NCBI GenBank assembly: GCA_013306675.1
Contig: JABLUY010000075.1
Span: 62,001-126,000, forward strand
DNA from: Thraustochytrium sp. TN22
Taxonomy: Eukaryota > Sar > Bigyra > Thraustochytrida > Thraustochytriidae
Reading direction: 5' to 3'
Length of the DNA stretch: 64,000 nucleotides
Under the pieces are notes generated by a model, which worked only from the letters and a program-made list of their open reading frames with translations, did not search any database and had not been told where the DNA came from. Each line of letters starts with the position of its first letter. Position 1 is the stretch's first letter. The position numbers and the translations under genes were made by a program. Shown in pieces: positions 48,395-57,839 of the stretch.

Positions 48395-49951
48395 ATGAGC
48401 GCGTACGAAGCGCTGCGCGATGCAGCGGAGGCGCGCGAGGCGGAGCGCGCGGAGCTGCTGGCCCAGGAGGAGGGCGCGCTGCCGCTGCTGGAGCGAGCGG
48501 CCACGCCGGCCGAGTCGGGGCAGCAGCGGCAGCAGGTGCAGCAGCAGGTGCTGCTGGGGCAAGGGCCAGCGGCGCAGCTGCCGACCGGCCCTGCGTACGC
48601 GCGGGACCTGGCCTTTTGGCGCGGCGTGGCTGTCTGCGTGGCCATTGGCGCCACCATGGGTGCCCTCGCGTTTCTGTACCTGGAGGCCATCGAGCGGGCG
48701 CAGAGCGCCCTTTTTGGCGACGGGATTGTGCGCCCGCGCCTCGAGGACGCCGCCGAGGCGCGCATCGGCCACGGCAAGTGGGCCTGGATTGGCGTCTGTG
48801 CCGCGGGAGGCCTCGTGGTGGGCCTCCTAAAGCTGGCTGTCGGCTTTCCAGCCACCGTGGAGGGCTTCTTTGCCGAGGTCAAGGCGCAGCACGTGGATCC
48901 GGTCACAGCGCCAAAGGTCGTGCTGGTTTCGCTTGCCTCGCTCTGTGCCGGCGTATCGCTCGGGCCCGAGGCCGCCATGGGCTCGCTCGGTGGCGGCCTG
49001 GCGCAGGCCTGGTCAGACTTGTACGGCCTCACCGAGGAGGACACGCAGCGCAACGTCGTCAACGCCATGGCCGGCGCGATGGGCGGCCTCTTTCCGAGTC
49101 CCATCATCTCCGTCACCACCATGACAGAGATCGGCCGCGTCGAAACCATGCACAGCAACTACATGCGCACCGTTGTCATGCTCACCTTCGCGTCCTCCTC
49201 CGCTTTTGCGGTCTTCTTCGCGCTCAAGGGCGACTCCTATCTGCCACTCAACCCGCTCGCGCTCTCCTACAGCTTCCGCTCCGGCGATCAGATCAAGGGT
49301 GGTATCATCGGCGTGCTGGCCGGTCTTATTGGCTTCGCACACATTGTTCTGGCCGGCCTCTGCGAGCGGCTCTTCACGGGGCTTCGCGCACGGGTCATGC
49401 CGGACAGCCCGCGCCTTGCCACCGTCGTGCTGCCCACCCTGGGCGGCGCGCTCCTAGGCCTCATTCTCGTCGCTGCGCCGCTCTGCGTTGGTAGTGGCAG
49501 TACCCAGACGGCCGGCATTTTGGTGCTCGCCGTCGCGCGCCGCATCGACGCCTCCACCCTCTTCGTGTCCGCGTTCCTCAAGTCGCTCGCCTTCGCCATT
49601 AGCCGCGCCGCCGGATTTGTCGGCGGGGCGATCTTCCCCATGATCTTCATCGGCTCCGCCACTGGCCTTGCCTTCGCGCGCGCCGTCGATGACCATGAGG
49701 TGCTCCCGCTCCTGCTCTCGGACGCCTGCTTCATGGCCGCCGTGCCGGCCGCCATCGCCCCCATGCCGGTCTCCTTTCTTCTCATGATCGCCTTCTCCTT
49801 CAACCTCGGCCCTTCCCAGGCCACGCCCATCTTCTTCGCCTGCATCGTCGCGCACCTCACCACGTGCGGCTTTGGCCTTGTGCTTAGCCTCCTCGACCTT
49901 CTTCAGCGTCGCAATGCCCGAGCTGCCACCGCTGCGGACCAGCACTCCTAA
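48395..49951 (+). CDS. ClC-family chloride channel/transporter, free-standing
   Basis: 518 aa. A 65-residue Glu/Gln-rich cytosolic N-terminus precedes about ten membrane helices starting at GPAYARDLAFW. Filter-region motifs are GVSLGPEAAMG (in place of the canonical GKEGP) and GGAIFPMIFIG (the GxFxP site). The GSGIP motif of classical ClCs is not evident. There are no C-terminal CBS domains, unlike most eukaryotic ClCs, so it resembles the shorter bacterial-type branch. It would move Cl- or another anion, by channel or proton exchange. It is closely related to the C-terminal half of the next gene. The ATG at 48395 is preceded by AACAACC, a favourable context. Confidence 0.9.
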   Translation: MSAYEALRDAAEAREAERAELLAQEEGALPLLERAATPAESGQQRQQVQQQVLLGQGPAAQLPTGPAYARDLAFWRGVAVCVAIGATMGALAFLYLEAIERAQSALFGDGIVRPRLEDAAEARIGHGKWAWIGVCAAGGLVVGLLKLAVGFPATVEGFFAEVKAQHVDPVTAPKVVLVSLASLCAGVSLGPEAAMGSLGGGLAQAWSDLYGLTEEDTQRNVVNAMAGAMGGLFPSPIISVTTMTEIGRVETMHSNYMRTVVMLTFASSSAFAVFFALKGDSYLPLNPLALSYSFRSGDQIKGGIIGVLAGLIGFAHIVLAGLCERLFTGLRARVMPDSPRLATVVLPTLGGALLGLILVAAPLCVGSGSTQTAGILVLAVARRIDASTLFVSAFLKSLAFAISRAAGFVGGAIFPMIFIGSATGLAFARAVDDHEVLPLLLSDACFMAAVPAAIAPMPVSFLLMIAFSFNLGPSQATPIFFACIVAHLTTCGFGLVLSLLDLLQRRNARAATAADQHS

Positions 49952-50711
49952 CGAAGCAAGAAGCGGCCCTTGTATAAGCAACTATCTCTACCAAGCAGCA
50001 AAGCAGGCCAAGGCAAAGAGACCTGTTGCGCCAAGCCTCAGTTTGCTCTGGCCGCGGCCTCGATTCGCGAGACCGTGAGACCTTGGTCCTCAGGCATATG
50101 TTCATCTGCCCGCGCTCTTTGCGCCCGAGCACGCTCCAGCTAGCTAGCTAGCTAGCTCAATCTCGCGACCAGCTCGACCTCGCGCCCTATGCCGCGAGCT
50201 CGACCTCGGCCATGGACTTGCTGCAACCGCGATGAGCAAGGTGGTGTTCTTCTTCTCCATGTCGTCCGAGCCGCGCGGCCGGACCGTGACGATAGCACGC
50301 GCTCGTGCGGACTAGGGCTTGCACTGCGCTGCTGCAGCGTGATCCGGGCAAGGTCGAGGTCCACGCAGATCGCCCTGCCGCTAGCTCGGCAGGGTCGTCC
50401 TGCGCGTCGAATGCAACGCACAGCACTGCTCCGCACTGCGCTGCGCTGCGCTGCGCTGCGCTGCTGAAGGCGGCCAGGACTCCACAGGAGTGGACGGAGT
50501 CCGACGGACCCGAGGCCGTCCTCGCGCGTCCGAGTCCCAGGCGCGCGCAGACCCCGAACCGCGCGGGCGGCGGCGCGCGGGCGGCGGTAGCGGGCTTCCG
50601 CGCGCGGCCGCGCGGCGCGGCGCGGCGCGGCGTGAGGCAAGGAAAGGCAAGGAAAGGCCAGGCAAGGCAAGGCACGGGCAAGTGCCCCCGCCGCACACGG
50701 CGCGGCACGGC
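49952..50711. other. Intergenic, 760 bp
   Basis: This lies between the free-standing ClC and the MutL::ClC fusion. It contains (TAGC)n at about 50137-50157, (CTGCG)n at about 50437-50466 and GGCAAGGAAA-type repeats at about 50635-50690. The reading frame of the fusion is open upstream to 50490, but those codons look like shadow sequence, so I leave it non-coding. Confidence 0.55.
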
Positions 50712-53513
50712 ATGGCGCCCGCGAACTCCGGCGAGGGGGCGGAGGAGGACGGCGCGCGCGCGCAGCAGACGCAGGAGGAGGCGCAGGAGGAGACGCAGCA
50801 GGAGATGCGCCAGGAGGCGCAGCAGCAGGCGCAGCAAGAGCCGCAGCCGCAGCCGCAGACACAGCCGCAGACACAGCAACTGCAGCCGCAGGCGGAGCAG
50901 GTGGAGCACGTGCGGTCCGTGCAGGCGGTGCCGAGCCTGGCGGCAGCCGTGCGCGCGCTGCTGGAGAATGCACTGGACGCAGGCGCGACGCACGTCGAGG
51001 TGGTACTCGTGCAACAGGGTTTCGAGGAGCTGGCCGTCTCGGACAATGGCGCCGGCGTGCCGCGGGCGAAACTGCCGACGCTGATGCGCAGGCATTGGAC
51101 GCAAAAGACGCTGGGAGCGCGAACCTTTGGCTTCCGCGGCGAGGCGCTCGCCTCGCTCTGCGACCTGTGCGCTGAGGGCTCCGTGCAGGTGTGCACACGC
51201 TCGCGACTGGACGCCGGTGGCGTGCGCGCCACCTTCGCGCGCGACGGCGCGCTCACGGGGGAGGCGCCCTTCGCGAGCGACCCGGGCACGCGCGTCGTTG
51301 TGCGCGACCTCTTCGCGGCGCTGCCTTGGCGCCGCGACGAGCTCGAGCGCACCATCGAGGCGCAGTACGAGCGCACGCTCGAGCTGCTCCAAGCGTACGC
51401 GCTCGCCACGCGCGGCGTCACACTATCTTGCGCGGACGACACGGCCGTCGTGTTGCAGGCGCCAGGCGCCGCCACCAAGGAGGCCAAGCTCGCCGCGCTC
51501 TTCGGCGCGGACATGCTCAAGGGCTTGGCGCACGTCGACATGCGGTTTGGGCGGCCGGCGGCCGTCGTCGCCGACGACGGCGCCTCGATCCGCCTCGAGG
51601 GCTTCGTCGGGCTGGCGCCCGCCGCCGGTGCGCGCCGCCGCCCGCCGCACTTTTGGGCCGTCAACAGCCGCCCGGTCACCTTTCCCGCCGGCTCGCACGC
51701 GCTGCACCAGGCGCTCAACGACCTGCGGCCCCCGGCGGCCGGCGCCGAGCTCGCCGTTTTCCTGAACTGGGTCATGCCCATGGACGCCTACAGCGTCGTT
51801 GAGACGCCCGAGGCGCGCCACGTGTACTTTGCCGGCGAGAAGGCGCTGCTCTCGCAGCTTCGGGCGCGCTTCGCGCACCTGTGGCACGCGCACCGCGCCA
51901 CGGCGGCCGTGGCGGCCGCCGCAGCGGCCACGGCCGCCCGCCGCCAGAGCGCCGACGCCGATGACGACGCCTCCGAAGATGACCGCCGAATCGCCGTGGG
52001 TTCCGGCAGCGAAGTGGAGATGGCCGCCATTGGCAAGGGCGCCGGCGGCTCCACCGCCTTCCCGCCCGCCGAGGAGAGCGGCGGCCGCGAGGGCGAGCGT
52101 CTGGGCCGCCTGGTGTCCGCCCGCGTCGGCATCGACGGCGAGTCCGAGCCCGAGCCCCCGGTGCCCGGCCCGGCTTATGCCACCGAGCTCTCCTTCTGGA
52201 CTTACATCCTCACCTCCGTCGTCGTGGGCGGCCTCATGGGTCTCGTCGCTTACGGCTACCTGGAGGCCATCGAGGAGACGCAATCGGCCATCTTCGGGGA
52301 CGGAGTCGTGAACCCGCATGTCGTCGAGGCAGAGCTCATCGAGCTGGGCCGCGGCGAGTGGACCTGGGTCGCCGTCCTGGCCGGCACGGGCGTCGTCGTG
52401 GGCCTGGCCAAGGTAGCGCTGCGCTTCCCGCTCGGCCCGCTCGAGGGATTTTTCGCGGAGGTGCGCGCGCAGCACGTCGATGCGGTGCTCGCGCCCAAGG
52501 TGGTCCTGGTCTCCCTGCTCTCGCTCTGCGGCGGCGTTTCGCTCGGCCCCGAGGCCGCCATGTGCTCGCTCGGCGGCGGCCTGGGCCAGGCCTGGTCCAC
52601 GTTCCGCGGTCTTCCGCACGAGGAGACACAGCAGAACGTCATCAACGGCATGGCCGGCGCCATTGGTGGCCTCTTCCCCAGCCCCATCGTCGCGGTCACC
52701 ACGCTGACTGAGATCGGCCGCCCGGACACCATGCACCACAGCTACATGCGCGCTGTCGTCATGCTCACCTTCGCGTCCTCCTCCTCCTTTGCTGTGTACT
52801 TTGCGCTCAAGCAGGACACCTACCTGCCACTGAACCCGCTCGCGCTATCCTACGCCTTTCGGTCTGGCGACCAGCTCAAGGGCGCTGCGCTCGGCGTCGC
52901 CGCCGGTCTCGTTGGTCTCGCGCACGTGGTCATCAGCGGTCTTTGCAAGAGCCTCTTCTCTGACCTCCTCGCCGGCCGCCTGCTGCGCGCCTTTCCCAGG
53001 TTCGCTTTGGCCTCCCTCCCCGTGCTGGGCGGCGCCCTGGTTGGCTGTCTCGTGGTGGCCGCGCCCCTCTGCATCGGCAGCGGCAGCACGCAGACTGGTG
53101 GCATCATCAAGCTCGCCGCGGCGCGCGCCGTATCCCCGACCACGCTGGTGGCCTCGGCGGCGCTCAAGTCCCTGGCCTTTGGGCTCAGTCAGGCCACTGG
53201 CTTCATCGGCGGCGCCATCTTCCCCATGATTTTTGTGGGCTGCGCCGTGGGGTCCGCGCTCGCGCTCGCCATCGACGATCACGACATGCTCCCGTTCGTG
53301 CTCTCCGTTACCTGCTTCACCGCCGCCGTCCCGGCCGCCGTAGCGCCCATGCCGGTCTCCCTCATGCTCACCATCGCCTTCTCCTTTAACCTCGGCCCGT
53401 CGCAAGCCACGCCCATCTTCTTCGCCTGCGTCATGGCGCATCTGACTGTCTGCGGCCTTGGCATCCTCTTGCGCATCGTCAATCTCAACACCAGCAACCA
53501 TTATCCACAGTAA
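50712..53513 (+). CDS. MutL (PMS-like) N-terminal half fused to a complete ClC anion transporter
   Basis: One open frame of 933 aa. Residues 15-62 are Gln/Glu-rich. Residues about 67-400 are a MutL GHKL ATPase and transducer: LLENALDAGA (84-93), VSDNGAGV (109-116), GFRGEAL (140-146) and FLNWVMPMDAYS. Two catalytic residues of MutL proteins are altered. The general-base Glu of the motif ELVEN is Ala82, and the transducer Lys of TPDKRE is Ala368; the neighbouring PMS gene has E112 and K488 there. ATP could perhaps bind but is unlikely to be hydrolysed. An Ala-rich, acidic linker leads at about 486 (GPAYATELSFW) into a full ClC with GVSLGPEAAM and GGAIFPMIFVG, closely matching the gene at 48395. 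There is no MutL C-terminal domain. The ATG at 50712 is chosen as the first that precedes recognisable protein. Whether a single polypeptide is made is not shown by sequence alone. Confidence 0.85.
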   Translation: MAPANSGEGAEEDGARAQQTQEEAQEETQQEMRQEAQQQAQQEPQPQPQTQPQTQQLQPQAEQVEHVRSVQAVPSLAAAVRALLENALDAGATHVEVVLVQQGFEELAVSDNGAGVPRAKLPTLMRRHWTQKTLGARTFGFRGEALASLCDLCAEGSVQVCTRSRLDAGGVRATFARDGALTGEAPFASDPGTRVVVRDLFAALPWRRDELERTIEAQYERTLELLQAYALATRGVTLSCADDTAVVLQAPGAATKEAKLAALFGADMLKGLAHVDMRFGRPAAVVADDGASIRLEGFVGLAPAAGARRRPPHFWAVNSRPVTFPAGSHALHQALNDLRPPAAGAELAVFLNWVMPMDAYSVVETPEARHVYFAGEKALLSQLRARFAHLWHAHRATAAVAAAAAATAARRQSADADDDASEDDRRIAVGSGSEVEMAAIGKGAGGSTAFPPAEESGGREGERLGRLVSARVGIDGESEPEPPVPGPAYATELSFWTYILTSVVVGGLMGLVAYGYLEAIEETQSAIFGDGVVNPHVVEAELIELGRGEWTWVAVLAGTGVVVGLAKVALRFPLGPLEGFFAEVRAQHVDAVLAPKVVLVSLLSLCGGVSLGPEAAMCSLGGGLGQAWSTFRGLPHEETQQNVINGMAGAIGGLFPSPIVAVTTLTEIGRPDTMHHSYMRAVVMLTFASSSSFAVYFALKQDTYLPLNPLALSYAFRSGDQLKGAALGVAAGLVGLAHVVISGLCKSLFSDLLAGRLLRAFPRFALASLPVLGGALVGCLVVAAPLCIGSGSTQTGGIIKLAAARAVSPTTLVASAALKSLAFGLSQATGFIGGAIFPMIFVGCAVGSALALAIDDHDMLPFVLSVTCFTAAVPAAVAPMPVSLMLTIAFSFNLGPSQATPIFFACVMAHLTVCGLGILLRIVNLNTSNHYPQ

Positions 53514-54704
53514 TATCGACATTTTCAGGATTCTACGGCTTTGGCCGACCTTCCGCCGTCCTTGGGCCATCTTTGGGCCCATCTTTGGACCTTGGGAGCT
53601 GCCTGCTGCACGAATTTACTGTCCTCTTGGGTTGCGCCGTGGCGGCTATGACGATGGTACACAGCATCATGACGCCCATCAAGTGAAGGCAACGAGGTGT
53701 GTCGCGATCACAGCAACGGGGACGCCGCCATCGGTCTCGGTCGGCGTCTCGGTGCCGGCGTCGACCTCAGCGGCGATCGTGACGGACGCCTCGGCTGTCT
53801 CCCTCCGCCCGCACAGCCTCGAGCGACTCGGCTCAACGTCCATCGGCGTGGAGCGCGTGGTCGGGAGCTCAATGTCCAGGTTAGAGTCGTGCCGGTGGAG
53901 CTGGAGATGAGCCTTCCCTTTGGTGCGAGGCTGATCTGCGCAAGGGCTTCATTATGCGCATTGGCTTCATTATGCGCATTGGCTTCACTGGTTTGGTGGC
54001 CGTGGGTTGTCGCGTGTGTTGGTGCGCGTTGCGACCCATTAAAACGGCCGGCAATCGTTGTCGGACTCTGCGTGGGTGGCCGAATGGGCCGAAGGATTAG
54101 CGCGCGCGTTGCACATCTCGCGCTACTGATCATCCCGCTGAAGGTGCGCGACATCGTGCCATACTCACATGTAAGCGCGACCGAGACCTTGGCCCAAGCC
54201 TCGGCGCGGCTCGGCAACCGCACAACTTCCTTACGGTTGTTGCTGAAGGGTGCTCGCTCTCTGTGCTTCGCCGATCTCGGCCATGTCTTTTTTACGAGCT
54301 CGCTCCACCTTGGCCTTGAACACCGCACAAGGTTCACAGCACGCCTTACTTCGCGCTACCACCATCGAAGAAGGCCCGCCGGCAGACGTGAGGTGGGACT
54401 CCTCGCCTTTTGATCAAGTTGAGGACAAGGTCTTCTCGTCTTCGCTGTCCTGTCGTGTGGAACAGGTGGTTCTTGTTCTGCGCGCTGCTGCCTGCTCCCC
54501 CAAAATCAAAACCCGCGCCGCCGTCGCGTTGAAGCGGCGCGCGGGCGGCGTGCGGCACGAAGCAAGGCGAACGCAGTTCTAGCTAGCTCGCTAGCCAGCT
54601 AGAGAGTCGCCGCTCGCTCGCTTGCGAGTTTGCGGCGACGGCTCGCGGCGGAGGCGCCGCGCCACGCCATCCCATCCGCCCGCGCCATCCCTCCTGCTCT
54701 CGCC
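53514..54704. other. Intergenic, 1.19 kb
   Basis: This lies between the fusion gene and the PMS-type gene. An approximately 18-bp unit (TTCATTATGCGCATTGGC) is repeated almost three times at about 53947-53992. Frames of 200-240 codons exist on both strands but show no domain or coding bias, so I call no gene. Confidence 0.6.
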
Positions 54705-57146
54705 ATGGCGTCACCGGCCGCCGACGGAGCCGCTGCGGCAACGGGAAGCGCGGCGGTGGGCGCGGCCAGCCACGAGGACGCCGCCGCGCCCGTCCCCTCG
54801 CCCGCGCGCGGCGCCCAGGGCGCGAGAGAGCGCGACGGAACGCCTAACCACCGCGACCTGGGCTCGGACAAGGGCGCCAAGAAGGGGGACAAGGACGAGA
54901 TCGAGGATGACGAGGTGGACGAGGACGCGGAGGTGGACACGAGCCGCGGGCCGCGCGAGATCGGGTCGCTGGACGCCTCGGTGGTCCGGCGCATGTGCTC
55001 CGGCCAGGTGGTGACGAGCCTGTCGACGGCGGTCAAGGAGCTCGTGGAGAACGCGCTGGACGCGGGCGCGACGCGCGTGGAGGTGACGCTGTGGAAGCAG
55101 GGCCTGGAGAAGTTCTCGGTCTCGGACAACGGCTCGGGAGTGGCGCGCGAAAACCTGGACAAGATGATGCAAAAGCACTGGACATCCAAGATCGCCTCCT
55201 TCGAGGACGTGGCGGGCGTGCAGTCCTTCGGATTCCGCGGCGAGGCTCTCTCGTCGCTCTGCGACCTGTGCCCAGAGGGCGGCGTGGAGGTCTTTACGCG
55301 AACCGAGGATGACATCGCCGGCACCAAGGCCACCTTCACGCGCGCCGGCACGGTGCTCGAGCAGACCCCGCAGCAGCGCACGGTCGGCACGCAGGTCTCG
55401 GTCTCGGAGCTCTTCAGCACGCTGCCTGTGCGCCGACGCGAGTTCCAGCGCACCATCAAGACGCAGTTCTCGCGCATGCTGCTCCTCATGCAGGCCTACG
55501 CCATCATCAGCTGCGGCGTGCGCATCTCGTGCGTGCACCAGACGTCCGGCTCGAGCAAGAAGGTCATGCTGCAGACCTCGGGCGCCAAGACCATGAAGGC
55601 CAACATCATGTCGCTCTTCGGAGTCGGCCTCGCCAACAGCCTCGAGCCCATCGATATGGCCTTCCAGACCGAAGCCGCGCTGCGCACCGCGGCCGGCAAG
55701 CAGCCGCGCGGCAAGAAGCTGCCGGTCCAGAGCAGCGGCGCGAAGAACAGCAAGAGCAAACCCAACAACAAGAAAAAGCCCTTTCTTGCCGGCTTTGCGC
55801 TCGGCGACGGCGGCGATGGCGACGGCGACGCGGACGCTACCGGCGCCAATGACGAAGACGACGAAGACGACGACAACGACGATGCTGGCGACGATGCGGA
55901 TGGCGGGAGCACTCGAGGCGGCGACGACCTAGGGCCCGCGTGCAAGCTTACGCTTGAGGGCTTCGTGTCTAAGGTCGGCGGCGGCATTGGCATGGGCAGC
56001 AGCGACCGCCAATTCTGGTTCGTCAATGGCCGTCCAGTCGACTTCCCCAAGGGCTCCCGCGTCATTAACGCCGTCTATCGCCAGCACGAGATGAAGCACA
56101 AGCCGGCGCTCTTTCTGAATTGGATCGTCCCGCCCGGCGCCTACGACATCAACGTCACGCCCGACAAGCGCGAGGTCTTCTTGGTCGGCGAGGACGTCCT
56201 GGTCGCGCAGCTCAAGAACCACTTCGAGGAGCTTTGGAAGCGCGACGCCAACGTGCTGCCCCAGTCTCACACGATGACCAAGCTCTGGACCAAACAGGCC
56301 GGCGCTGACGGCGACGACGACGATGGCGACCGCGACGACGGTACCCGCGACAAGAGCAGCGCTGTGGCGAGGACAACCGACGATGACAAGGCAGAGGCGA
56401 GGACTGCCAACGACGACGCTGCAACGTCCGCCGAAAAGGACGTCGACGACGAGGAGGGCGCCGCTCTTGACGACGGGGATGACAGAGAAACCGACAAGGA
56501 AGCCTCAAGAAGAGGCGACAACAACAGCAGCAGCAGCAACAACAACAACAACAACGACGACGAGGACGAGGACAGTGATAGCGAGATGCGGGAGAGAGGA
56601 AGCGATGCCGGGGCAGAGGCTGCCAAGTCCGCTGCTGCTGCCGCTGCTGCTTCGGCTGAAAAGGGCACGGCTAGGAACGCTGATGCGGGGTCCGTGGGGT
56701 CCTCCGCGCCGGACTCCGCGTCACTTGGACCAAACAGCCTCCTCTCGCAAGGCGGGCGCCGCAGCGAGTCATCCGGATTCGCGAGCATGCTTTCGCTTAG
56801 CGACGACAGTGCATCGCAGCATCAGGCTACGCGCGCCCCAAAGCCGCCCGCTGCCTCGACGAGCCTGAGCCAATTAGACCGTGAGCTCTTCGGCGGGGAC
56901 GAGGACGCCTCCCAGGCGCCCCAGGCCCGCACCGTGCAGGACCGCCTGCTCGCCATGGACGGCCAGAGCTACGCGGATGACGACGAAGTGGACATTGCCA
57001 AGGCTCGCGCGGAGTTGGATGCCTTGGCCAAACGGAAGAGTGTCGACGCCGATAAGCGCGGCAGGAGCGAGGAGGGCGGTAACTACAACGACGACGACGA
57101 CGACGATGGAGACGACGAAGAAGAAGAAGCAGAAGAAGACCAAGGC

Positions 57147-57182
<36 letters not shown>

Positions 57183-57779
57183 GGCGGGGGCCCTCAGCGC
57201 GCGCGCGCCTCAAAGCGAGCGTGCCCAGACGAGGCTGCTTCCCCGAAGCGGGCGCGGGATCAGTCAATGGCGTCCTCGCCCAAGCGCGCCAGGAACTCGC
57301 CCAAGAAGGCCGCATCGTCGCCCCTGCGCGTGGACCGGTCCATGCCGCCGCCCAAGGCGCGCCCGAGCAAGCGCGTGGCCGCACCGGCGGCAGACGCCAA
57401 CGTGTTCGACCTGTCCGTGGAGGAGGAGGAGGAGGAGCAGGGGAAGGGAGAGAGCGAGCATGAGACCCCAGCCGCCGTGCCGTCGCGCAACCTCAAGCGC
57501 GTCCGCACTGACTACGTCGCCATGCGCATGGAGCCTGTGTCGGCCATGGCGGCCGCCCTAAAGGACGAGGCCAAGCGCCGGCCATTTCTGCAGGCAACCG
57601 CCGGCGCCGATGCGAAGGCGCTCCGAGAAAATGCGGCCAGCGAGAGCGGCGGCAGTGATGGCGGCGGGCACCACGTTCCCAACGTGAACGCAGAGGACGG
57701 CGGCGCGGGCTCCGCAGCGGCGCCCTCAGTGGGTGCAAGCAAGAGTTATCCCAATCCCATCGCCCTAGACGGAGTTTAA
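54705..57779 (+). CDS. PMS-type MutL mismatch-repair protein, C-terminal domain lost
   Basis: 1024 aa as it stands, from the ATG at 54705. The GHKL ATPase is intact: KELVENALDAGA (E112, N116), VSDNGSGV and GFRGEALSSLCDLC. The PMS2-like RTIKTQFSRMLLLMQAYAII follows, then a transducer with DINVTPDKREV (K488). An acidic, Ser/Asn/Gln-rich linker of about 450 residues then runs to the end. The MutL C-terminal dimerisation/endonuclease domain, which should follow, is missing. From base 57750 the reading frame runs into the terminal repeat of the PiggyBac-type element, which supplies the last 10 codons (PNPIALDGV after a shared Tyr boundary) and the stop. PMS proteins pair with MLH1 in nuclear mismatch repair; without the C-terminal domain, pairing is not expected. 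Read as a truncated gene. Confidence 0.85.
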
Positions 57780-57839
57780 TCAGGATAGCCATATCCCAAT
57801 CCCATCGCCCTAGACGGAGTTTAATCAGGATAGCCATAT
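57750..57839. repeat. 45-bp transposon terminal module, two tandem copies
   Basis: Bases 57750-57794 and 57795-57839 are identical 45-mers beginning CCCAATCCCATCGCCC and ending GGATAGCCATAT. Each is the 41-bp outer end of the element plus ATAT. The first copy follows TTAT in the PMS coding sequence. The second is continuous with copy 2 of the element. Confidence 0.95.

Noticed and set aside
53697-54413. 238-codon plus-strand frame and a 209-codon minus-strand frame between fusion and PMS genes
   Set aside because: There is no domain, no good start context and no composition difference between the strands. Both are probably chance frames.
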